Below the pieces are notes generated by a model. The model ran no database searches. It was not told where the DNA came from and saw only the letters and a program-made list of their open reading frames with translations. This document shows positions 8,693 to 23,928 of a stretch of 64,000 nucleotides of DNA, piece after piece; within the stretch, counting starts at the first letter, position 1; the number at the start of each line of letters is the position of its first letter. The position numbers were made by a program, and so were the translations under genes. The DNA comes from Micromonospora sp. NBC_01740 (GTDB taxonomy: Bacteria; Actinomycetota; Actinomycetes; Mycobacteriales; Micromonosporaceae): assembly GCF_035920365.1 (NCBI RefSeq), contig NZ_CP109150.1, positions 4,898,001 through 4,962,000 of the forward strand, read 5' to 3'.

Positions 8693-10144
8693 TCACAGGG
8701 TGGTCTCGCCGTTCAGGCCGAAGAAGTCGTGCCACTTGGCGCTGGCGCCGAAGGTGGTGCCGGTGGAGAGCGCGACGTGGACGTCGTTGGTGGTGCCCTT
8801 GGTGAAGACGACGATGTCGTCCTTGCCGTCGCCGTTGACGTCGGCGAGGTAGGGGAACTCGCCGGCGAGGCAGAAGAAGTCGTGCCACTTGACGGTGGTG
8901 CCGGCGAATGACGTGCCGGTGGAGGTGGCGGCGTAGACGTCGGCGTTGGTGTTGCAGGTGAAGGTGACGATGTCGTCGCGTCCGTCGCCGTTGATGTCGC
9001 CGACGCGGGGGAGTTCGGCGCCGACGGCGAAGAGGTCGTGCCACTTCTGGGGCGCGCCGAAGGCGCTGCCGGTGGAGAGGGCGACGATGACGTCGGAGGC
9101 GGTGGCGGGGCCCTGGGTGAAGGTGATGACGTCGTCGCGGCCGTCGCCGTTGACGTCGCCCAGGGCGGGGTACTCGCCGGCGATGGAGAAGTACTCGTGC
9201 CACTTCACGGCGGTGCCGGCGAACGATGATCCGGTGGACAGCGCCACGTAGACGTCGCCGGCCGCGTTGTGGGTGAAGGCGACGATGTCGGCGCGGCCGT
9301 CGCCGTTGACGTCGCCGACCGCGCCGATCTCCGCGCCGGGGGCGAACCACTCGTGCCACTTCTGGCCGCCGCCGAAGCTGGTGCCGTTCGACAACGCCAC
9401 GTACACGTCGCCGGTGTTGCCGTGCGCGAAGGTGACGACGTCGTCGCGTCCGTCGCCGTCGACGTCGCCGGTCGAGGCGGTCTCGCCGCCGATGGAGAAG
9501 AAGTCGTTCCACTTCACCGAGGTCCCGGCGAAGCCCGCGCCCGTGGAGGTGCTGACGTAGACGTCGGCGAGCGCGTTCTGGGTGAAGCTGACGATGTCGT
9601 CGCGTCCGTCGCCGCTGACGTCGGTGGCGGATCCGCCAGCGATGGCGTGGGTCCGTGCCGCCTCGTCGAGCAGGGTCCGCGCCTTCGTCGCCACCTGGTC
9701 GTAGCGGTCGGGGAAGCCGGAGCGCTGGACGCACTGGGCGACCTGGCCGGCGGTGTAGCGGGGGTTGTTGCGGTCGCAGACGATCGCGCGGGTGACGTAC
9801 TGCGTGCTGGCGTAGACCGGGTCCATGATCTGCTCCGGCGTGCCCCAGCCGTAGTCCCACCGTTGCTGGAACACCCCGAGCGAGGACTTGTCGCCGCACG
9901 GCAGGTTGTTCATGTGCGACTCGACCCAGCCGGCCTCGAACGCGGAGAGCATGACCTTGTCGTTGACGTTGTGGGCGCGGGCGACCCGGTAGACGATCAC
10001 GCTGATCGCGGGGTCGTGGTTGGCGGGGATCGAGGTACAGGCCAGCGTGCCGATCGGGGCGTCGGCCTGCGCCGGCGCGGTCGCCACGACCGACGCCAGC
10101 GCGGTGCAGAGGCCGACCAGCAGGGCGAGGGGAGTACGTCTCAC
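8693..10144 (-). CDS. Secreted lytic-transglycosylase-like protein with VCBS tail
   Basis: The product has 483 residues. A signal peptide (about 1-27, ending AQADAP) precedes a lysozyme-like domain (about 30-165). This has the pattern AGWVESHMNN then CGDKSSLGVFQQR and GWGTPEQIMDP, familiar from actinobacterial transglycosylase-like proteins; the Glu in WVES (near residue 70) is the likely catalytic acid. VCBS/FG-GAP repeats fill about 170-483. The start is GTG at 10144 with an AGGAG site 5 bases away. It is the first gene of the minus-strand wall-lytic operon; its promoter has a consensus TTGACA box and a LacI-type operator. The tail is homologous to the 956-bp repeat but more diverged and richer in GC. 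Confidence 0.86.
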   Translation of the reverse strand: MRRTPLALLVGLCTALASVVATAPAQADAPIGTLACTSIPANHDPAISVIVYRVARAHNVNDKVMLSAFEAGWVESHMNNLPCGDKSSLGVFQQRWDYGWGTPEQIMDPVYASTQYVTRAIVCDRNNPRYTAGQVAQCVQRSGFPDRYDQVATKARTLLDEAARTHAIAGGSATDVSGDGRDDIVSFTQNALADVYVSTSTGAGFAGTSVKWNDFFSIGGETASTGDVDGDGRDDVVTFAHGNTGDVYVALSNGTSFGGGQKWHEWFAPGAEIGAVGDVNGDGRADIVAFTHNAAGDVYVALSTGSSFAGTAVKWHEYFSIAGEYPALGDVNGDGRDDVITFTQGPATASDVIVALSTGSAFGAPQKWHDLFAVGAELPRVGDINGDGRDDIVTFTCNTNADVYAATSTGTSFAGTTVKWHDFFCLAGEFPYLADVNGDGKDDIVVFTKGTTNDVHVALSTGTTFGASAKWHDFFGLNGETTL

Positions 10145-10157
10145 GATGCTCCTCTGA

Positions 10158-13714
<3,557 letters not shown>

Positions 13715-13715
<1 letters not shown>

Positions 13716-15838
13716 TGCGCGCGCCCCGGATGCTCGCGGTGCTCCTGCTCGGCGCCGCCCTGCTGGCCGTCCCGGCCACGCCGGCCGCCGCCGAGGACGT
13801 GGTCCGGGCCGAGGCGGAGTCGCTGACGGTGCTCTCGTCGACCGCCCCGGTCGAGGCGCAGGCCAACTGCTGCGGGGTCGCCTGGTCGGCGGGCCGCCAG
13901 CTCTGGCTGCGTGCCGCCCGGGCGGGGGACTCGGTCACCGTGTCGCTGCCGCCGGTGCCGGCCGGGCAGTACGACATCGGCGCCGTGCTCACCCGCGCCG
14001 CCGACTACGGCACCCTGCGCTTCGCCGTCGACGGGGTGGCCGTCGGCCAGCTCTTCGACGGCTACGCCCCGACCGTGCGGCGCGTCGAGGCCGTACCGCT
14101 GGGATCGGCCTCGCTCGCCGCCGGCAGCCACCGGCTGACGGTGACGGTGACCGGCCGCTCCGCCTCCTCGACGGGGTTCTTCGCGGGCCTGGACACGCTC
14201 ACCCTGCGCCGCGTCGGCCCGCTGGCGGCGGTCACCACGACGGCGTACGAGACGGTGGCCGAGACGCCGGCACGGGGGCCGCTGACGCGGGTCTACGACC
14301 CGGGCGTGGGGGAGCCGACGGCGTGGTACTACAACGACCACACGATCGTGCGCGACCAGCGGACCGGGCTGTGGCACGCCTTCGCCATCGCCCACGCCGA
14401 GCCCGGCGCGCCGCAGGACGAGAAGAGCTTCGGCCACGCCACGGCGCCCACGCCCACCGGGCCGTGGACGAAGCGGCCACCGGCGCTGACGGCCGACCCG
14501 TCGAGGGGCGAACAGTGGATCTGGGCGCCCCACGTCGTCCACGACCAGGGCGTCTACTACATGTTCTACGCGGCCGGCAGCCCCGACTACGCGAACTACC
14601 GGATGCACCTGGCCACCTCGACCGACCTGTTCACCTGGACCCGCAGCCCCGCCAACCCGCTGTTCAGCGACGGCTGGGAGGCGCGTGACCCGATGGTGAC
14701 CCGGGTCGGTGACCGCTGGGTCATGTACTACACGGCGACCTCGAATCCGCAGGGCGGCAACCACGTGGTCGCGTACCGCACCAGCGCCGACCTGCGGACG
14801 TGGAGCGGGCGTGGTGTGGCGTACGCGTCGCCGCACACCGGCCGGGCCGCCGGTCAGACGGAGTCGCCGTTCGTGGTGCGCCGGGGGGACTGGTGGTACC
14901 TCTTCGTCTGCTGCGACGGCACCGACTACGGCGCGGCGTACCGGCGCACCGCCGTCTACCGCAGCCGCGACCCCCTGCGCTTCGAGGGGGCGGAGAAGGT
15001 GACCGTGCTCGACGCGCACGCCGCCGAGGTCGTGGTCGACGGGGAGAACTGGTACCTGAGCCACGCCGGCTGGGGCCAGGGCGGGCTGTGGCTCGCCCCG
15101 CTGACCTGGTCCACCCAGGTGGTCGCCCGCGGCTACCAGGTGAGCACCGGTTTCCTGCGCGCCGACGTGCGCACCTGGCCGCACACCCGGATCGCGTCCC
15201 TGGCGGTCGACCCGGCCGGCGCGGGGGCGTACCGGCCGGCGTTGGACTCGTCGCACCGGGGCACCGGTCCCTATCTGGCGGTCGGCCGCTTCGACGTCAC
15301 GGACCGGGCGGGCCCGCCGGCAAGGGTGGACGTCTCCGCCGACGGTTCCCGGATCAACCTGGTCGGCATGCGGATGGGCGACGAGCCGGTCACCGCCGAC
15401 TGGCTGCTGACCGTGGCGCCCCGCTGGACCGGGCCGGCGCTGCAGAGCGACGTCACCTGGTCGGTGACCGGCCAGACGACGGCGCCGGTGTGGGAGGTGG
15501 CGTTCAACGTCGACGGTGCCCTGCCGGCGGTCGGGGATCCCGCCGTGGCGGCCCGGCCGACGGGGGACGTGCCGGGGATGCCGACGTGGTCGATGACCTC
15601 CGGCGCGAATCTGTCCCTTGTGGCCGCCCACCGCTGGGCCTCGGCGTGGCGCGGCGACAACACCTGGTACGACGCCGGCCACGCGATGGCGTCCTGGCAG
15701 CCGCTGTGGCGCAACGGGGGCGCCGCGTGGCCGCCGGGGTCGTACCCGGGCGGGACGTGGCGGTTCGCCGCCAGCGGGGTGGGGCGGGACACCGCGTTCG
15801 CCGAGACCGTGCACGCGGCGGTCAACGCGGTGCCCTGA
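13715..15838 (+). CDS. Secreted five-bladed beta-propeller glycosidase (GH32/43/117-like) with N-terminal beta-sandwich
   Basis: The product has 707 residues. A signal peptide (about 1-25) precedes a carbohydrate-binding-like beta-sandwich (about 27-170). A five-bladed propeller (about 190-470) shows an Asp in YNDHTIVRD, the RDP motif at 324-326 and a QTESPFVV segment with Glu383. These are the three acidic signatures of the GH32/43/62/68/117/130 fold group. A further beta-rich region of unknown type fills about 490-707. It likely hydrolyses furanosides outside the cell, together with the GH172-like protein whose stop codon overlaps its ATG (TGATG, translational coupling). The exact family and substrate remain open. 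A hairpin after the stop ends this two-gene unit. Confidence 0.8.
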
Positions 15839-15845
15839 GGGGCCG

Positions 15846-15889
15846 CCGGTGCGGGTCGGGCGGCGGGGCGGCGGCCCGGCCCGCACCGG
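15846..15889 (+). terminator. Hairpin ending the glycosidase operon
   Basis: A 16-bp stem (15846-15861 with 15874-15889, one G-T pair) and a 12-nt loop lie 7 bases after the stop at 15838 and just upstream of the transporter promoter. Confidence 0.6.
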
Positions 15890-15894
15890 GGGCG

Positions 15895-15923
15895 TTGACA
15901 TCACTTCGACGCCCGTCTATGTT
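15895..15923 (+). promoter_or_regulatory. Sigma-70-type promoter of the sugar importer operon
   Basis: TTGACA (15895-15900), a 17-base spacer, then TATGTT (15918-15923): a near-consensus promoter. A perfect palindromic operator starts 4 bases downstream. Confidence 0.75.
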
Positions 15924-15927
15924 GCCA

Positions 15928-15939
15928 GAAATCGATTTC
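15928..15939 (+). promoter_or_regulatory. LacI-type operator O3 (importer operon), perfect palindrome
   Basis: GAAATCGATTTC is a perfect 12-bp palindrome sitting where transcription should start. It has the central CG typical of LacI-family operators and matches O1, O2 and O4. Confidence 0.75.
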
Positions 15940-15959
15940 CGATCTACCCGGAGGCCCGC

Positions 15960-17512
15960 GTGAGCGACCAGGTGACCGTCGCCATGTCGGGCATCACCAA
16001 GCGCTTCGGCGGCGTCCACGCCCTGCGCGGCGTGGACCTCACCCTGCGCGCCGGCGAGGTCCACGCCCTGCTGGGGGAGAACGGGGCCGGGAAGTCGACC
16101 CTGATCAACATCCTGTCCGGCGTCGTCACCGACCACGGCGGGGAGATCTCGATCGGCGGCCAGCCCGTGCGCTTCGCCGGCCCGGCAGCCGCCCAGGCCG
16201 CCGGCATCGCCACGATCCACCAGGAACTCGACCTGGTGCCGGCGCTCTCCGTGGCCGAGAACCTGGTGCTCGGCCGGGAACCGCGCACCAGGCTGCGGAC
16301 GCTCGACCGGCGGGCGATGGCCCGCGCCGCCCAGGACTGGCTGGGCCCGCTCGGCGCCCGGATCGATCCGCGCCGGCCCGTCGGTTCGCTGCGCGTCGGC
16401 GAGCAGCAGCTCGTCGAGATCGCCAAGGCGCTCTCCCTCGACGCCCGCGTCCTCGTCATGGACGAACCGACCGCCGCGCTCGCCGACGCCGAGGTGCGGC
16501 GGCTGATGTCCACCATCCGCGCGCTGCGCGAGCGCGGCGTGGCCGTCGTCTACATCTCCCACCGCCTCGAGGAGATCGAGCACATCGCCGACCGGGCCAC
16601 CGTCCTGCGCAACGGCGAGGTGGCCGGCACGCTGCGCCCGGACCGCGCCGACCGGCAGCGGATCATCACGCTGATGGTCGGCCGCCCCGCCGAGGCGCTG
16701 TTCAGCGCGGGATCCGCCGGGCCCGCCCGCCCCGCGGGGCGGGCGGTGCTGGAGGTCGACGACCTCGCCGTACGGCCCCGGGGCACCCGGCCCGGACGCT
16801 GCGAACCCGCCGGCGTCAGCCTGACCGTGCGCGCCGGGGAGATCGTCGGCCTGGCCGGCCTGATGGGGGCGGGCCGCACCGAACTGCTGGAGACCCTGTA
16901 CGGCGCCGGCCCGCCCGGTCGCCGCAGCGGCCAGATCCGGCTGGCCGGCCGCCCGTACGCCCCGCGCGGCCCCCGCGCCGCCCTGCGCGCCGGCGTCGGC
17001 TTCGTGCCGGAGGACCGCCGCCGCTCCGCCCTGGTGCTCGAGCACCCCGTCGGCCGCAGCATCGTCCTGGCCGCCCTGCGCCGGGTCAGCACCGCCGGGG
17101 TCGTCCGCGCCGGACGCGAGCGGGACGCGGTACGCCAGCAGGTCGCCGCCCTGGCGATCAAGACGTCGTCCGCGGCCGCGCCGGTCGGCTCGCTCTCCGG
17201 CGGCAACCAGCAGAAGGTCGTCTTCGCCCGGCACCTGCTCACCCGCCCCCGCCTGCTGCTGCTCGACGAGCCGACCCGGGGCGTCGACGTCGGCGCCAAG
17301 GCGGAGATCTACCGGCTGCTGCGCCGGCTCGCCGACGACGGGATGGGCATCCTGCTCGCCTCGTCGGAGCTGCCCGAGCTGACCGGCGTCTGCGACCGGA
17401 TCGTGGTCCTGCGGCGCGGACGGGCCGTCGCGGAACTCGCGGCCGACGGGTGCACCGGCGAGGACATCCTGACCGCGGCCATGGGCGGCACGGCCGCCGG
17501 AGGGGACGACCG

Positions 17513-17516
<4 letters not shown>
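15960..17516 (+). CDS. Sugar ABC transporter ATP-binding protein (RbsA/XylG-like, double ATPase)
   Basis: The product has 518 residues, the usual length for the duplicated ATPases of ribose/xylose-type importers. Domain 1 (about 8-245) has Walker A GENGAGKST near 39-47, a signature-like RVGEQQLVEIAKAL and Walker B VLVMDEPTAAL. Domain 2 (about 260-500) has the degenerate GLMGAGRTE loop typical of RbsA, LSGGNQQKV and LLLDEPTRGVD. It powers uptake of a monosaccharide, probably a pentose, with the permease and lipoprotein that follow. The GTG at 15960 has a GGAGG site 5 bases away. Its promoter carries a LacI-type operator. The stop overlaps the permease start (ATGA). Confidence 0.92.
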
Positions 17517-18595
<1,079 letters not shown>

Positions 18596-18621
18596 ACCGC
18601 CACCGAACAAGGAGCGTCATC

Positions 18622-19623
18622 ATGCGCACCCGTACCGTCCTTCTCGCGCTGCTGTGCACCGGCGCGCTCGTCACCTCCACCGCGTGCAGCGTGGAGAAGC
18701 CGTCCGACGGCGGCGACGCCACGGCCGCGAAGTGCGGCGCCGGCAAGGACTTCCTCATCGGCATGTCACAGGCCAACAACGCCGAGCCCTACCGGCAGGT
18801 CATGAACAACGACGTGCAGACGGCGGCGAAGTCCGTCCCCGGGTTCACCGTGGTGGTCGCCGACGCGGCGCAGGACAACAGCAAGCAGGTCGCCGACGTG
18901 GAGAACTTCCTCACCCAGAAGATCGACCTGCTGGTCATCTCGCCTAACGAGGCCAAGCCGCTGACCGCGGTGGTGCGCAAGGCGTACGACCGGGGGGTCC
19001 CGGTGATCGTGCTCGACCGCAAGGTGGAGGGCGAGGCGTACACCGCCTTCATCGGCGGGGACAACGTCGCCATCGGCAGGGCCGCCGGCGAGTTCTACGC
19101 CACCACGCTGCTGCCCGCCGGCGGCAAGGTCATCGAGATTGCCGGGCTGCCCGGCTCCACGCCGGCGGCCGAACGCGCCCAGGGCTTCCGGGAGGGCATC
19201 GCGGCCAACCCGAAGATCGAGGTCGTTGCCTCCCAGCCGGGGGACTGGCTGCGGGAGAAGGGCCAGTCGGTGGCTGACGCGCTGCTCAAGGCCCACCCCG
19301 ACGCCGCCGCCGTGTACGCCCACAACGACCCGATGGCCGAGGGCGCGTACCTGGCCGCGAAGGCGGCCGGGCTGCACACGAAGGTGAAGTTCACCGGCAT
19401 CGACGCCCTGCCGGTGCCGTCGGGCGGGATCAAGGCCGTCGAGCAGGGCCGGCTGGCGGCGACCTTCCAGTACGCCACGGGTGGCCGGGAGGCCGTCGAC
19501 CTGGCCCGCCGGATCCTGGTCGACTGCGCCGAGGACGTTCCGCGTACCACCACCCTCGACACGATGCGCGTCACGAAGGAGAACGCCGCCGAGACGTACG
19601 CGAAGCTCGGTGGCGTCGCCTGA
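18622..19623 (+). CDS. Sugar-binding lipoprotein of the ABC importer (RbsB-like)
   Basis: The product has 333 residues. The signal peptide ends in a lipobox (TSTAC, Cys near residue 22), so the protein is lipid-anchored on the outside of the membrane. The mature part is a periplasmic-binding-protein type 1 domain of the ribose/galactose group: FLIGMSQANNAEPYRQVM at the start, the LVISPNEAKPLTAVVRKAYDRGVPVIVLDRK region, and the hinge stretch KFTGIDALPVPSGGIKAVEQGRLAATFQY. It captures the imported sugar. An AAGGAG site precedes the ATG. A GC-rich hairpin directly after the stop may give this gene more mRNA than the catabolic genes downstream. Confidence 0.92.
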   Translation: MRTRTVLLALLCTGALVTSTACSVEKPSDGGDATAAKCGAGKDFLIGMSQANNAEPYRQVMNNDVQTAAKSVPGFTVVVADAAQDNSKQVADVENFLTQKIDLLVISPNEAKPLTAVVRKAYDRGVPVIVLDRKVEGEAYTAFIGGDNVAIGRAAGEFYATTLLPAGGKVIEIAGLPGSTPAAERAQGFREGIAANPKIEVVASQPGDWLREKGQSVADALLKAHPDAAAVYAHNDPMAEGAYLAAKAAGLHTKVKFTGIDALPVPSGGIKAVEQGRLAATFQYATGGREAVDLARRILVDCAEDVPRTTTLDTMRVTKENAAETYAKLGGVA

Positions 19624-19648
19624 CCGCCGGGCCGGCGCGGCCCGGCGG
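19624..19648 (+). terminator. Intra-operon hairpin after the binding-protein gene
   Basis: A perfect 11-bp stem (CCGCCGGGCCG with CGGCCCGGCGG) and a 3-nt loop abut the stop codon. In importer operons such elements partially terminate transcription or stabilise the upstream mRNA. Confidence 0.5.
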
Positions 19649-19686
19649 GCCACGACCCGGACCTGGAAGAGCGGAGGAGACCTGGC

Positions 19687-21219
19687 ATGACGGTGGCCGC
19701 GGTGCTCGGGGTCGACATCGGCACGTCCAGCAGCAAGGGCGTCCTCGTCGACCTGGCTGGGCGCGTGCTGCGCTCCCGCGTCCGGGAACACCGGGTGGAC
19801 CGGCCACGACCCGGCTGGGTGGAGATGGACGGCCGCGTCTGGTGGGACGAGTTCGTCGCCCTCACCCGTGAGCTGTTGGCCCCCGGCGACGCCCACGTGG
19901 TGTCGGTCGGGGTCAGCGGGATGGGGCCGTGCGTGCTGCTCACCGACGCCGCCGGCACGCCCCTGCGCCCGGCCGTCCTCTACGGCGTCGACACCCGGTC
20001 CACGCCGCAGATCGCCCGGCTGACCGAGCGCTTCGGCGCGGACGAGATCCTGCGCCGGTGCGGCTCGACGCTGTCGACCCAGGCGGCGGGGGCGAAGGTC
20101 GCCTGGGTCGCCGACGCCGAGCCGGAGCTGTTCGCCCGGGCCCGGCGGCTGTTCATGCCGAGCTCCTGGCTGGTCTGGCAGCTGACCGGCCGGTACCTGC
20201 TCGACCAGCACTCGGCCAGCCAGTGCACGCCGCTGTACGACAGCGCGGCGCAGACCTGGTACCGGCCCTGGGCCGACGAGATCGCCCCGGGGCTGGAGCT
20301 GCCCGAGCTGCGGTGGCCCGGCGACGTGGCGGGTGCGGTCACCGCCGGGGCCGCCGCGACCACCGGGCTGCCGCCGGGCACCCCGGTCGTGACCGGGACG
20401 ATCGACGCCTGGTCGGAGGCGGTCAGCGTGGGCGCCCAGGGCGTCGGCGACCTGATGCTCATGTACGGCACCACGATGTTCCTCGTGCACACGGTGCCGC
20501 ACCCGCTGACCAGCCCGGCGCTGTGGGGCACGGTCGGCGCGCTGCCGGGCACCCGCAACCTGGCCGGCGGCATGGCGACCTCCGGGGCGATCACGGGGTG
20601 GCTGCGGGAGCTGTTCGACGCCGCCGACTACCCCGAGCTGCTGCGCCTGGCCGAGCGCTCCGGGCCGGGCGCGCGTGGCCTGCTCATGCTGCCGTTCTTC
20701 GCCGGCGAGCGGACCCCCATCCTCGATCCCGACGCCCGGGGCGTCATTGCCGGCCTGACGCTCTCCCACGGGCGCGGCGACATCTACCGGGCGGCGCTGG
20801 AGGCGACCGGGCTGGCCGTGCGCCACAACATCGAGACCATCGAGGCGGCCGGCGGCGACATCCGCCGCGTCGTGGCGGTGGGCGGCGGCACCCGGGGCGA
20901 CCTCTGGACGCAGATCGTCTCGGACGTCACCGGCCGGGCACAGCACATCCCGTCGGTCACCATCGGCGCGAGCTACGGCGCCGCGTTCCTCGCCGCCGGC
21001 GCGGTGCAGCGGGTCGACATCCACCGGTGGAACCCGATCCGGGAGGTCCGGGAGCCGCGCCCGGCGCTCGCCGCCGACTACGCGGAGCTGTACGGGCTCT
21101 ACCGGCAGCTCTACGCCGGCTCGAAATCCGTCGCCCACGTGTTGGCCGCCCGGCAGACGCGCCTCGCGACCCCGCCCCAGCCAGGTACCGACGAGCCAGT
21201 GGAGGAAGTCAACCCGTGA
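19687..21219 (+). CDS. FGGY-family carbohydrate kinase
   Basis: The product has 510 residues, standard for FGGY kinases. The N-terminal ATPase fold starts with [15 protein letters not shown], and the C-terminal domain has the conserved [13 protein letters not shown] and [22 protein letters not shown] motifs. The family phosphorylates ketoses or polyols such as xylulose, ribulose, fuculose and glycerol. It is followed by an isomerase of the fucose/arabinose type with overlapping stop and start (GTGA), so it most likely phosphorylates the ketose that this isomerase makes. D-ribulose from D-arabinose is one option and would give D-ribulose 5-phosphate. A GGAGGAG site precedes the ATG. Confidence 0.9.
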   Translation: MTVAAVLGVDIGTSSSKGVLVDLAGRVLRSRVREHRVDRPRPGWVEMDGRVWWDEFVALTRELLAPGDAHVVSVGVSGMGPCVLLTDAAGTPLRPAVLYGVDTRSTPQIARLTERFGADEILRRCGSTLSTQAAGAKVAWVADAEPELFARARRLFMPSSWLVWQLTGRYLLDQHSASQCTPLYDSAAQTWYRPWADEIAPGLELPELRWPGDVAGAVTAGAAATTGLPPGTPVVTGTIDAWSEAVSVGAQGVGDLMLMYGTTMFLVHTVPHPLTSPALWGTVGALPGTRNLAGGMATSGAITGWLRELFDAADYPELLRLAERSGPGARGLLMLPFFAGERTPILDPDARGVIAGLTLSHGRGDIYRAALEATGLAVRHNIETIEAAGGDIRRVVAVGGGTRGDLWTQIVSDVTGRAQHIPSVTIGASYGAAFLAAGAVQRVDIHRWNPIREVREPRPALAADYAELYGLYRQLYAGSKSVAHVLAARQTRLATPPQPGTDEPVEEVNP

Positions 21220-22850
21220 GCAACTACACCATGCCGGTGCTGGTCGACCCGCCGGCCGCCGCCCCCCGGACGGTCTACACGGTCGCCAGCGGCGACCTGC
21301 GGCCGGCCGCGAACGTCACCGGTTGGCCGACCCAGCAACGCCTGGAGGCGGACCTCGCCGACGCGGTGACCGCCCTGGGCTGGCAGACCCGGCGGGCCCA
21401 TCCGGTGGACGCCGGCGCGGGCCACGGCTTCATCGACAGCCAGCGCGCCGGCATCGAGATCTTCCAGGGGATCCCGGTCGACGCCCCGCTCGTCGTCGTG
21501 GAGGCGGTGTGGCAGTACAGCCACCACGTGCTGGCCGGGCTGCGCGCCCACCGCGGCCCGATCCTGCTCGTGGCGAACTGGAGCGGGGAGTTCCCCGGCC
21601 TGGTCGGCCTGCTGAACCTCGCCGGCAGCCTCACCAAGGCGGGCGTGCGGTACTCGGCGCTGTGGAGCGAGGACTTCACCGACGAGTGGGCGCGCGACGG
21701 GCTGAAGGCCTGGCTGGAAACCGGCGAGGTGGTCCACGACGAGAGCCACGTGCGGGACCTGCCGCCGTTGCCGCCCGATCCCGAGGTCGCGCTCGGCGTG
21801 GCGCTGGCCCGTCAGCTGCGACGCCGGCCGGCCGTCGTCGGCGTCTTCGACGAGGGCTGCATGGGCATGTACAACGCGATCATCGACGACGAGCTGCTCA
21901 ACCCGCTCGGCATCTTCAAGGAGCGGCTGTCGCAGAGCGCGCTGGTGGCGGAGATGTCGCGGGTGTCCGACGCGGAGGCGCACGCGGTGCGGGCGTGGCT
22001 CGACGCCGCCGGGATGACCTTCCACACCGGCACGGACGAGGCCACCGAACTGACCGACGCCCAACTGCACAGCCAGTTCAAGATGTACGTCGCCGCGCTG
22101 CGCATCGCCGACGACTTCGGCCTGGACGCGGTCGGCATCCAGTACCAGCAGGGGCTCAAGGACACGGTGCCGGCGAGCGATCTGGCCGAGGGGCTGCTCA
22201 ACGACGTGTCCCGGCCGCCGGTCACCAGCCGGGACGGCACACGCGAGCTGTACGCGGGACAGGCCCTGCCGCACTTCAACGAGGTCGACGAGGGCGTCGC
22301 GGTGGACTCGCTGGTCACCAACCGGATCTGGACCGCGATGGGGATGGACCCGGCCACCACCCTGCACGACATCCGCTGGGGGGAGCCGTACGGGACGGAC
22401 TTCGTCTGGGTGTTCGAGATCTCCGGCTCGGTGCCCGCGTCCCACAACGGCGGCTACGACCGGTCGTACAGCATGCGGCAGCCGCCGATGTACTTCCCGC
22501 TGGGCGGCGGCACCCTCAGCGGCGTCTCCCGGCCGGGCGAGATCGTCTGGTCGCGGATCTTCATCATGGACGGGGTGCTGCACGCCGACCTGGGCCGGGG
22601 CACCGTGGTCGAGCTGCCGGCCGCCGAGACGCAGCGTCGGCTGCGGGCCACCACCCCGCAGTGGCCGATCATGCACGCCGTGCTGCACGGCGTGGGTCGC
22701 GACCAGCTGATGGCCCGGCACAAGGCCAACCACGTCAACGTGGTCTACGCCGACGACGCCGACGCCGCCGACCGTGCCCTGCGGGTCAAGGCCGCGATGC
22801 TCGACGCGTTGGGGGTGCGGGTGCACCTGTGCGGCGACGTGGCGCTGTGA
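21216..22850 (+). CDS. L-fucose/arabinose isomerase-like protein
   Basis: The product has 544 residues and reads as a fucose/arabinose isomerase-family aldose-ketose isomerase. An N-terminal substrate-entry region (ESHHV-like [24 protein letters not shown]) precedes a central region [14 protein letters not shown] with acidic residues expected to bind Mn2+. A C-terminal [13 protein letters not shown] contains the histidine expected near the metal. FucI-type enzymes interconvert L-fucose and L-fuculose and also D-arabinose and D-ribulose. The GTG start at 21216 overlaps the kinase stop by 4 bases, and GGAGG lies upstream. Together kinase and isomerase complete intracellular catabolism of the imported sugar. 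Which sugar is used is not decided by the sequence. Confidence 0.82.
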   Translation: MSNYTMPVLVDPPAAAPRTVYTVASGDLRPAANVTGWPTQQRLEADLADAVTALGWQTRRAHPVDAGAGHGFIDSQRAGIEIFQGIPVDAPLVVVEAVWQYSHHVLAGLRAHRGPILLVANWSGEFPGLVGLLNLAGSLTKAGVRYSALWSEDFTDEWARDGLKAWLETGEVVHDESHVRDLPPLPPDPEVALGVALARQLRRRPAVVGVFDEGCMGMYNAIIDDELLNPLGIFKERLSQSALVAEMSRVSDAEAHAVRAWLDAAGMTFHTGTDEATELTDAQLHSQFKMYVAALRIADDFGLDAVGIQYQQGLKDTVPASDLAEGLLNDVSRPPVTSRDGTRELYAGQALPHFNEVDEGVAVDSLVTNRIWTAMGMDPATTLHDIRWGEPYGTDFVWVFEISGSVPASHNGGYDRSYSMRQPPMYFPLGGGTLSGVSRPGEIVWSRIFIMDGVLHADLGRGTVVELPAAETQRRLRATTPQWPIMHAVLHGVGRDQLMARHKANHVNVVYADDADAADRALRVKAAMLDALGVRVHLCGDVAL

Positions 22851-22875
22851 CCCGTCCGGGTGGCCCGCCGCCGGC

Positions 22876-23928
22876 TCACCGGGCCCGGGCGGGCCCACCC
22901 GCGCCGGCGGCGGGCTGTCCGTCGGGCGGGGGCAGGGACCGGACCGAACTCTCGCGGACCCGCAGGGTCGTCCGCAGGGTGACGGTCGAGGACGCCTTCG
23001 CGGGGTTGGCGATCCGCTCGGTGAGCAGCGACGCCGCGGCCCGCCCCAGGTCGTACGTGGGCTGCGCGACGGTGCTCAGCGAGGGCCGCACCAGGTGGGC
23101 CCAGGGGATGTCGTCGAACCCGACCACGCCGCACCGGGTGGGCACGGCGACACCCCTGTCGACCAGGCACTCCACCGCGCCCACCGTCATCAGGTTGTTG
23201 GTGACGAAGACCGCGTCCGGCGGCTCGGCGGCGTTCAGCAGGGACGCCATGGCCCGGTAGCCGCCGTCCTCCCGGAAGTCGGCGTACCGGACCAGGTCCT
23301 CCGGCACGCTCCGGCCGGCCGCGCGAAGGGCCTGCTGGTATCCGCGTAACCGCTGGACGGCGGTGGAGATCCGCCGCGGTCCCGTGACGCAGGCGATCCG
23401 GCGGTAGCCGCTGTCGATCAGGTGGGCGGTGGCCGTCTCGGCGCCGTGGACGTTGTCCACGAGCACGGTGTCCACGGCCACCCCGTGCGGCTGCCGGTCG
23501 ATGGCCACGACCGGCATCCCGGCCTCGGTGAGCCGGTTGATCAGGGCCGGTCGTCCCGACGGCGAGATGATCACGCCGGCCATCCGCTCGGCCAGGGCCG
23601 CCGTCACGTAGCGGGTCTCCTTCTCGGGATCCTCGTCGCCGTTGCACAGGACCACGGAGAAGCCCGCCTCCTGCGCCACGTCCTCGATGCCGCGCACCAG
23701 CGAGGTGAAGAACGGGTTGCCGATGTCGGAGATGATCACCGCCCAGAGACTGGTGCGTTGCCGGCGCAGGCTGCGGGCCACCGCGTTGGGTCGGTAGTCC
23801 AGGTCGAGCACCACCTGGCGTACCCGCGCGGCCAGGTCCGGATCCACCGACGAGTGCCCGTTGAGCACCCGGGACACCGTCGACGCCGAGACCTCGGCCA
23901 CCCGGGCCACGTCGTAGATGGTCGTCAT
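22876..23928 (-). CDS. LacI-family transcriptional repressor, proposed local regulon regulator
   Basis: The product has 350 residues. The LacI helix-turn-helix is at the extreme N-terminus (TIYDVARVAEVSASTVSRVLNG), followed by the hinge YRPNAVARSLR and a periplasmic-binding-like effector domain (about 60-330) with VVGFDDIPWAHLVRPSLSTV. It probably represses the flanking hydrolase, glycosidase and importer operons and is released by a sugar. Four matching palindromes (10266, 10394, 15928, 24056) support this, the last one upstream of its own gene. The ATG at 23928 fits the fold start. The gene converges on the isomerase gene with 25 bp between the stops. Confidence 0.9.
   Translation of the reverse strand: MTTIYDVARVAEVSASTVSRVLNGHSSVDPDLAARVRQVVLDLDYRPNAVARSLRRQRTSLWAVIISDIGNPFFTSLVRGIEDVAQEAGFSVVLCNGDEDPEKETRYVTAALAERMAGVIISPSGRPALINRLTEAGMPVVAIDRQPHGVAVDTVLVDNVHGAETATAHLIDSGYRRIACVTGPRRISTAVQRLRGYQQALRAAGRSVPEDLVRYADFREDGGYRAMASLLNAAEPPDAVFVTNNLMTVGAVECLVDRGVAVPTRCGVVGFDDIPWAHLVRPSLSTVAQPTYDLGRAAASLLTERIANPAKASSTVTLRTTLRVRESSVRSLPPPDGQPAAGAGGPARAR

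Noticed and set aside
8673..9899. N-terminal extension that would make the amidase 1097 residues
   Set aside because: The extra stretch is an out-of-frame reading of the upstream transglycosylase-like gene and is Arg-rich; a signal peptide and ribosome site mark the start at 8672.
22851..22875. Terminator between isomerase and lacI
   Set aside because: The 25-bp gap is GC-rich, but I could not find a convincing inverted repeat.
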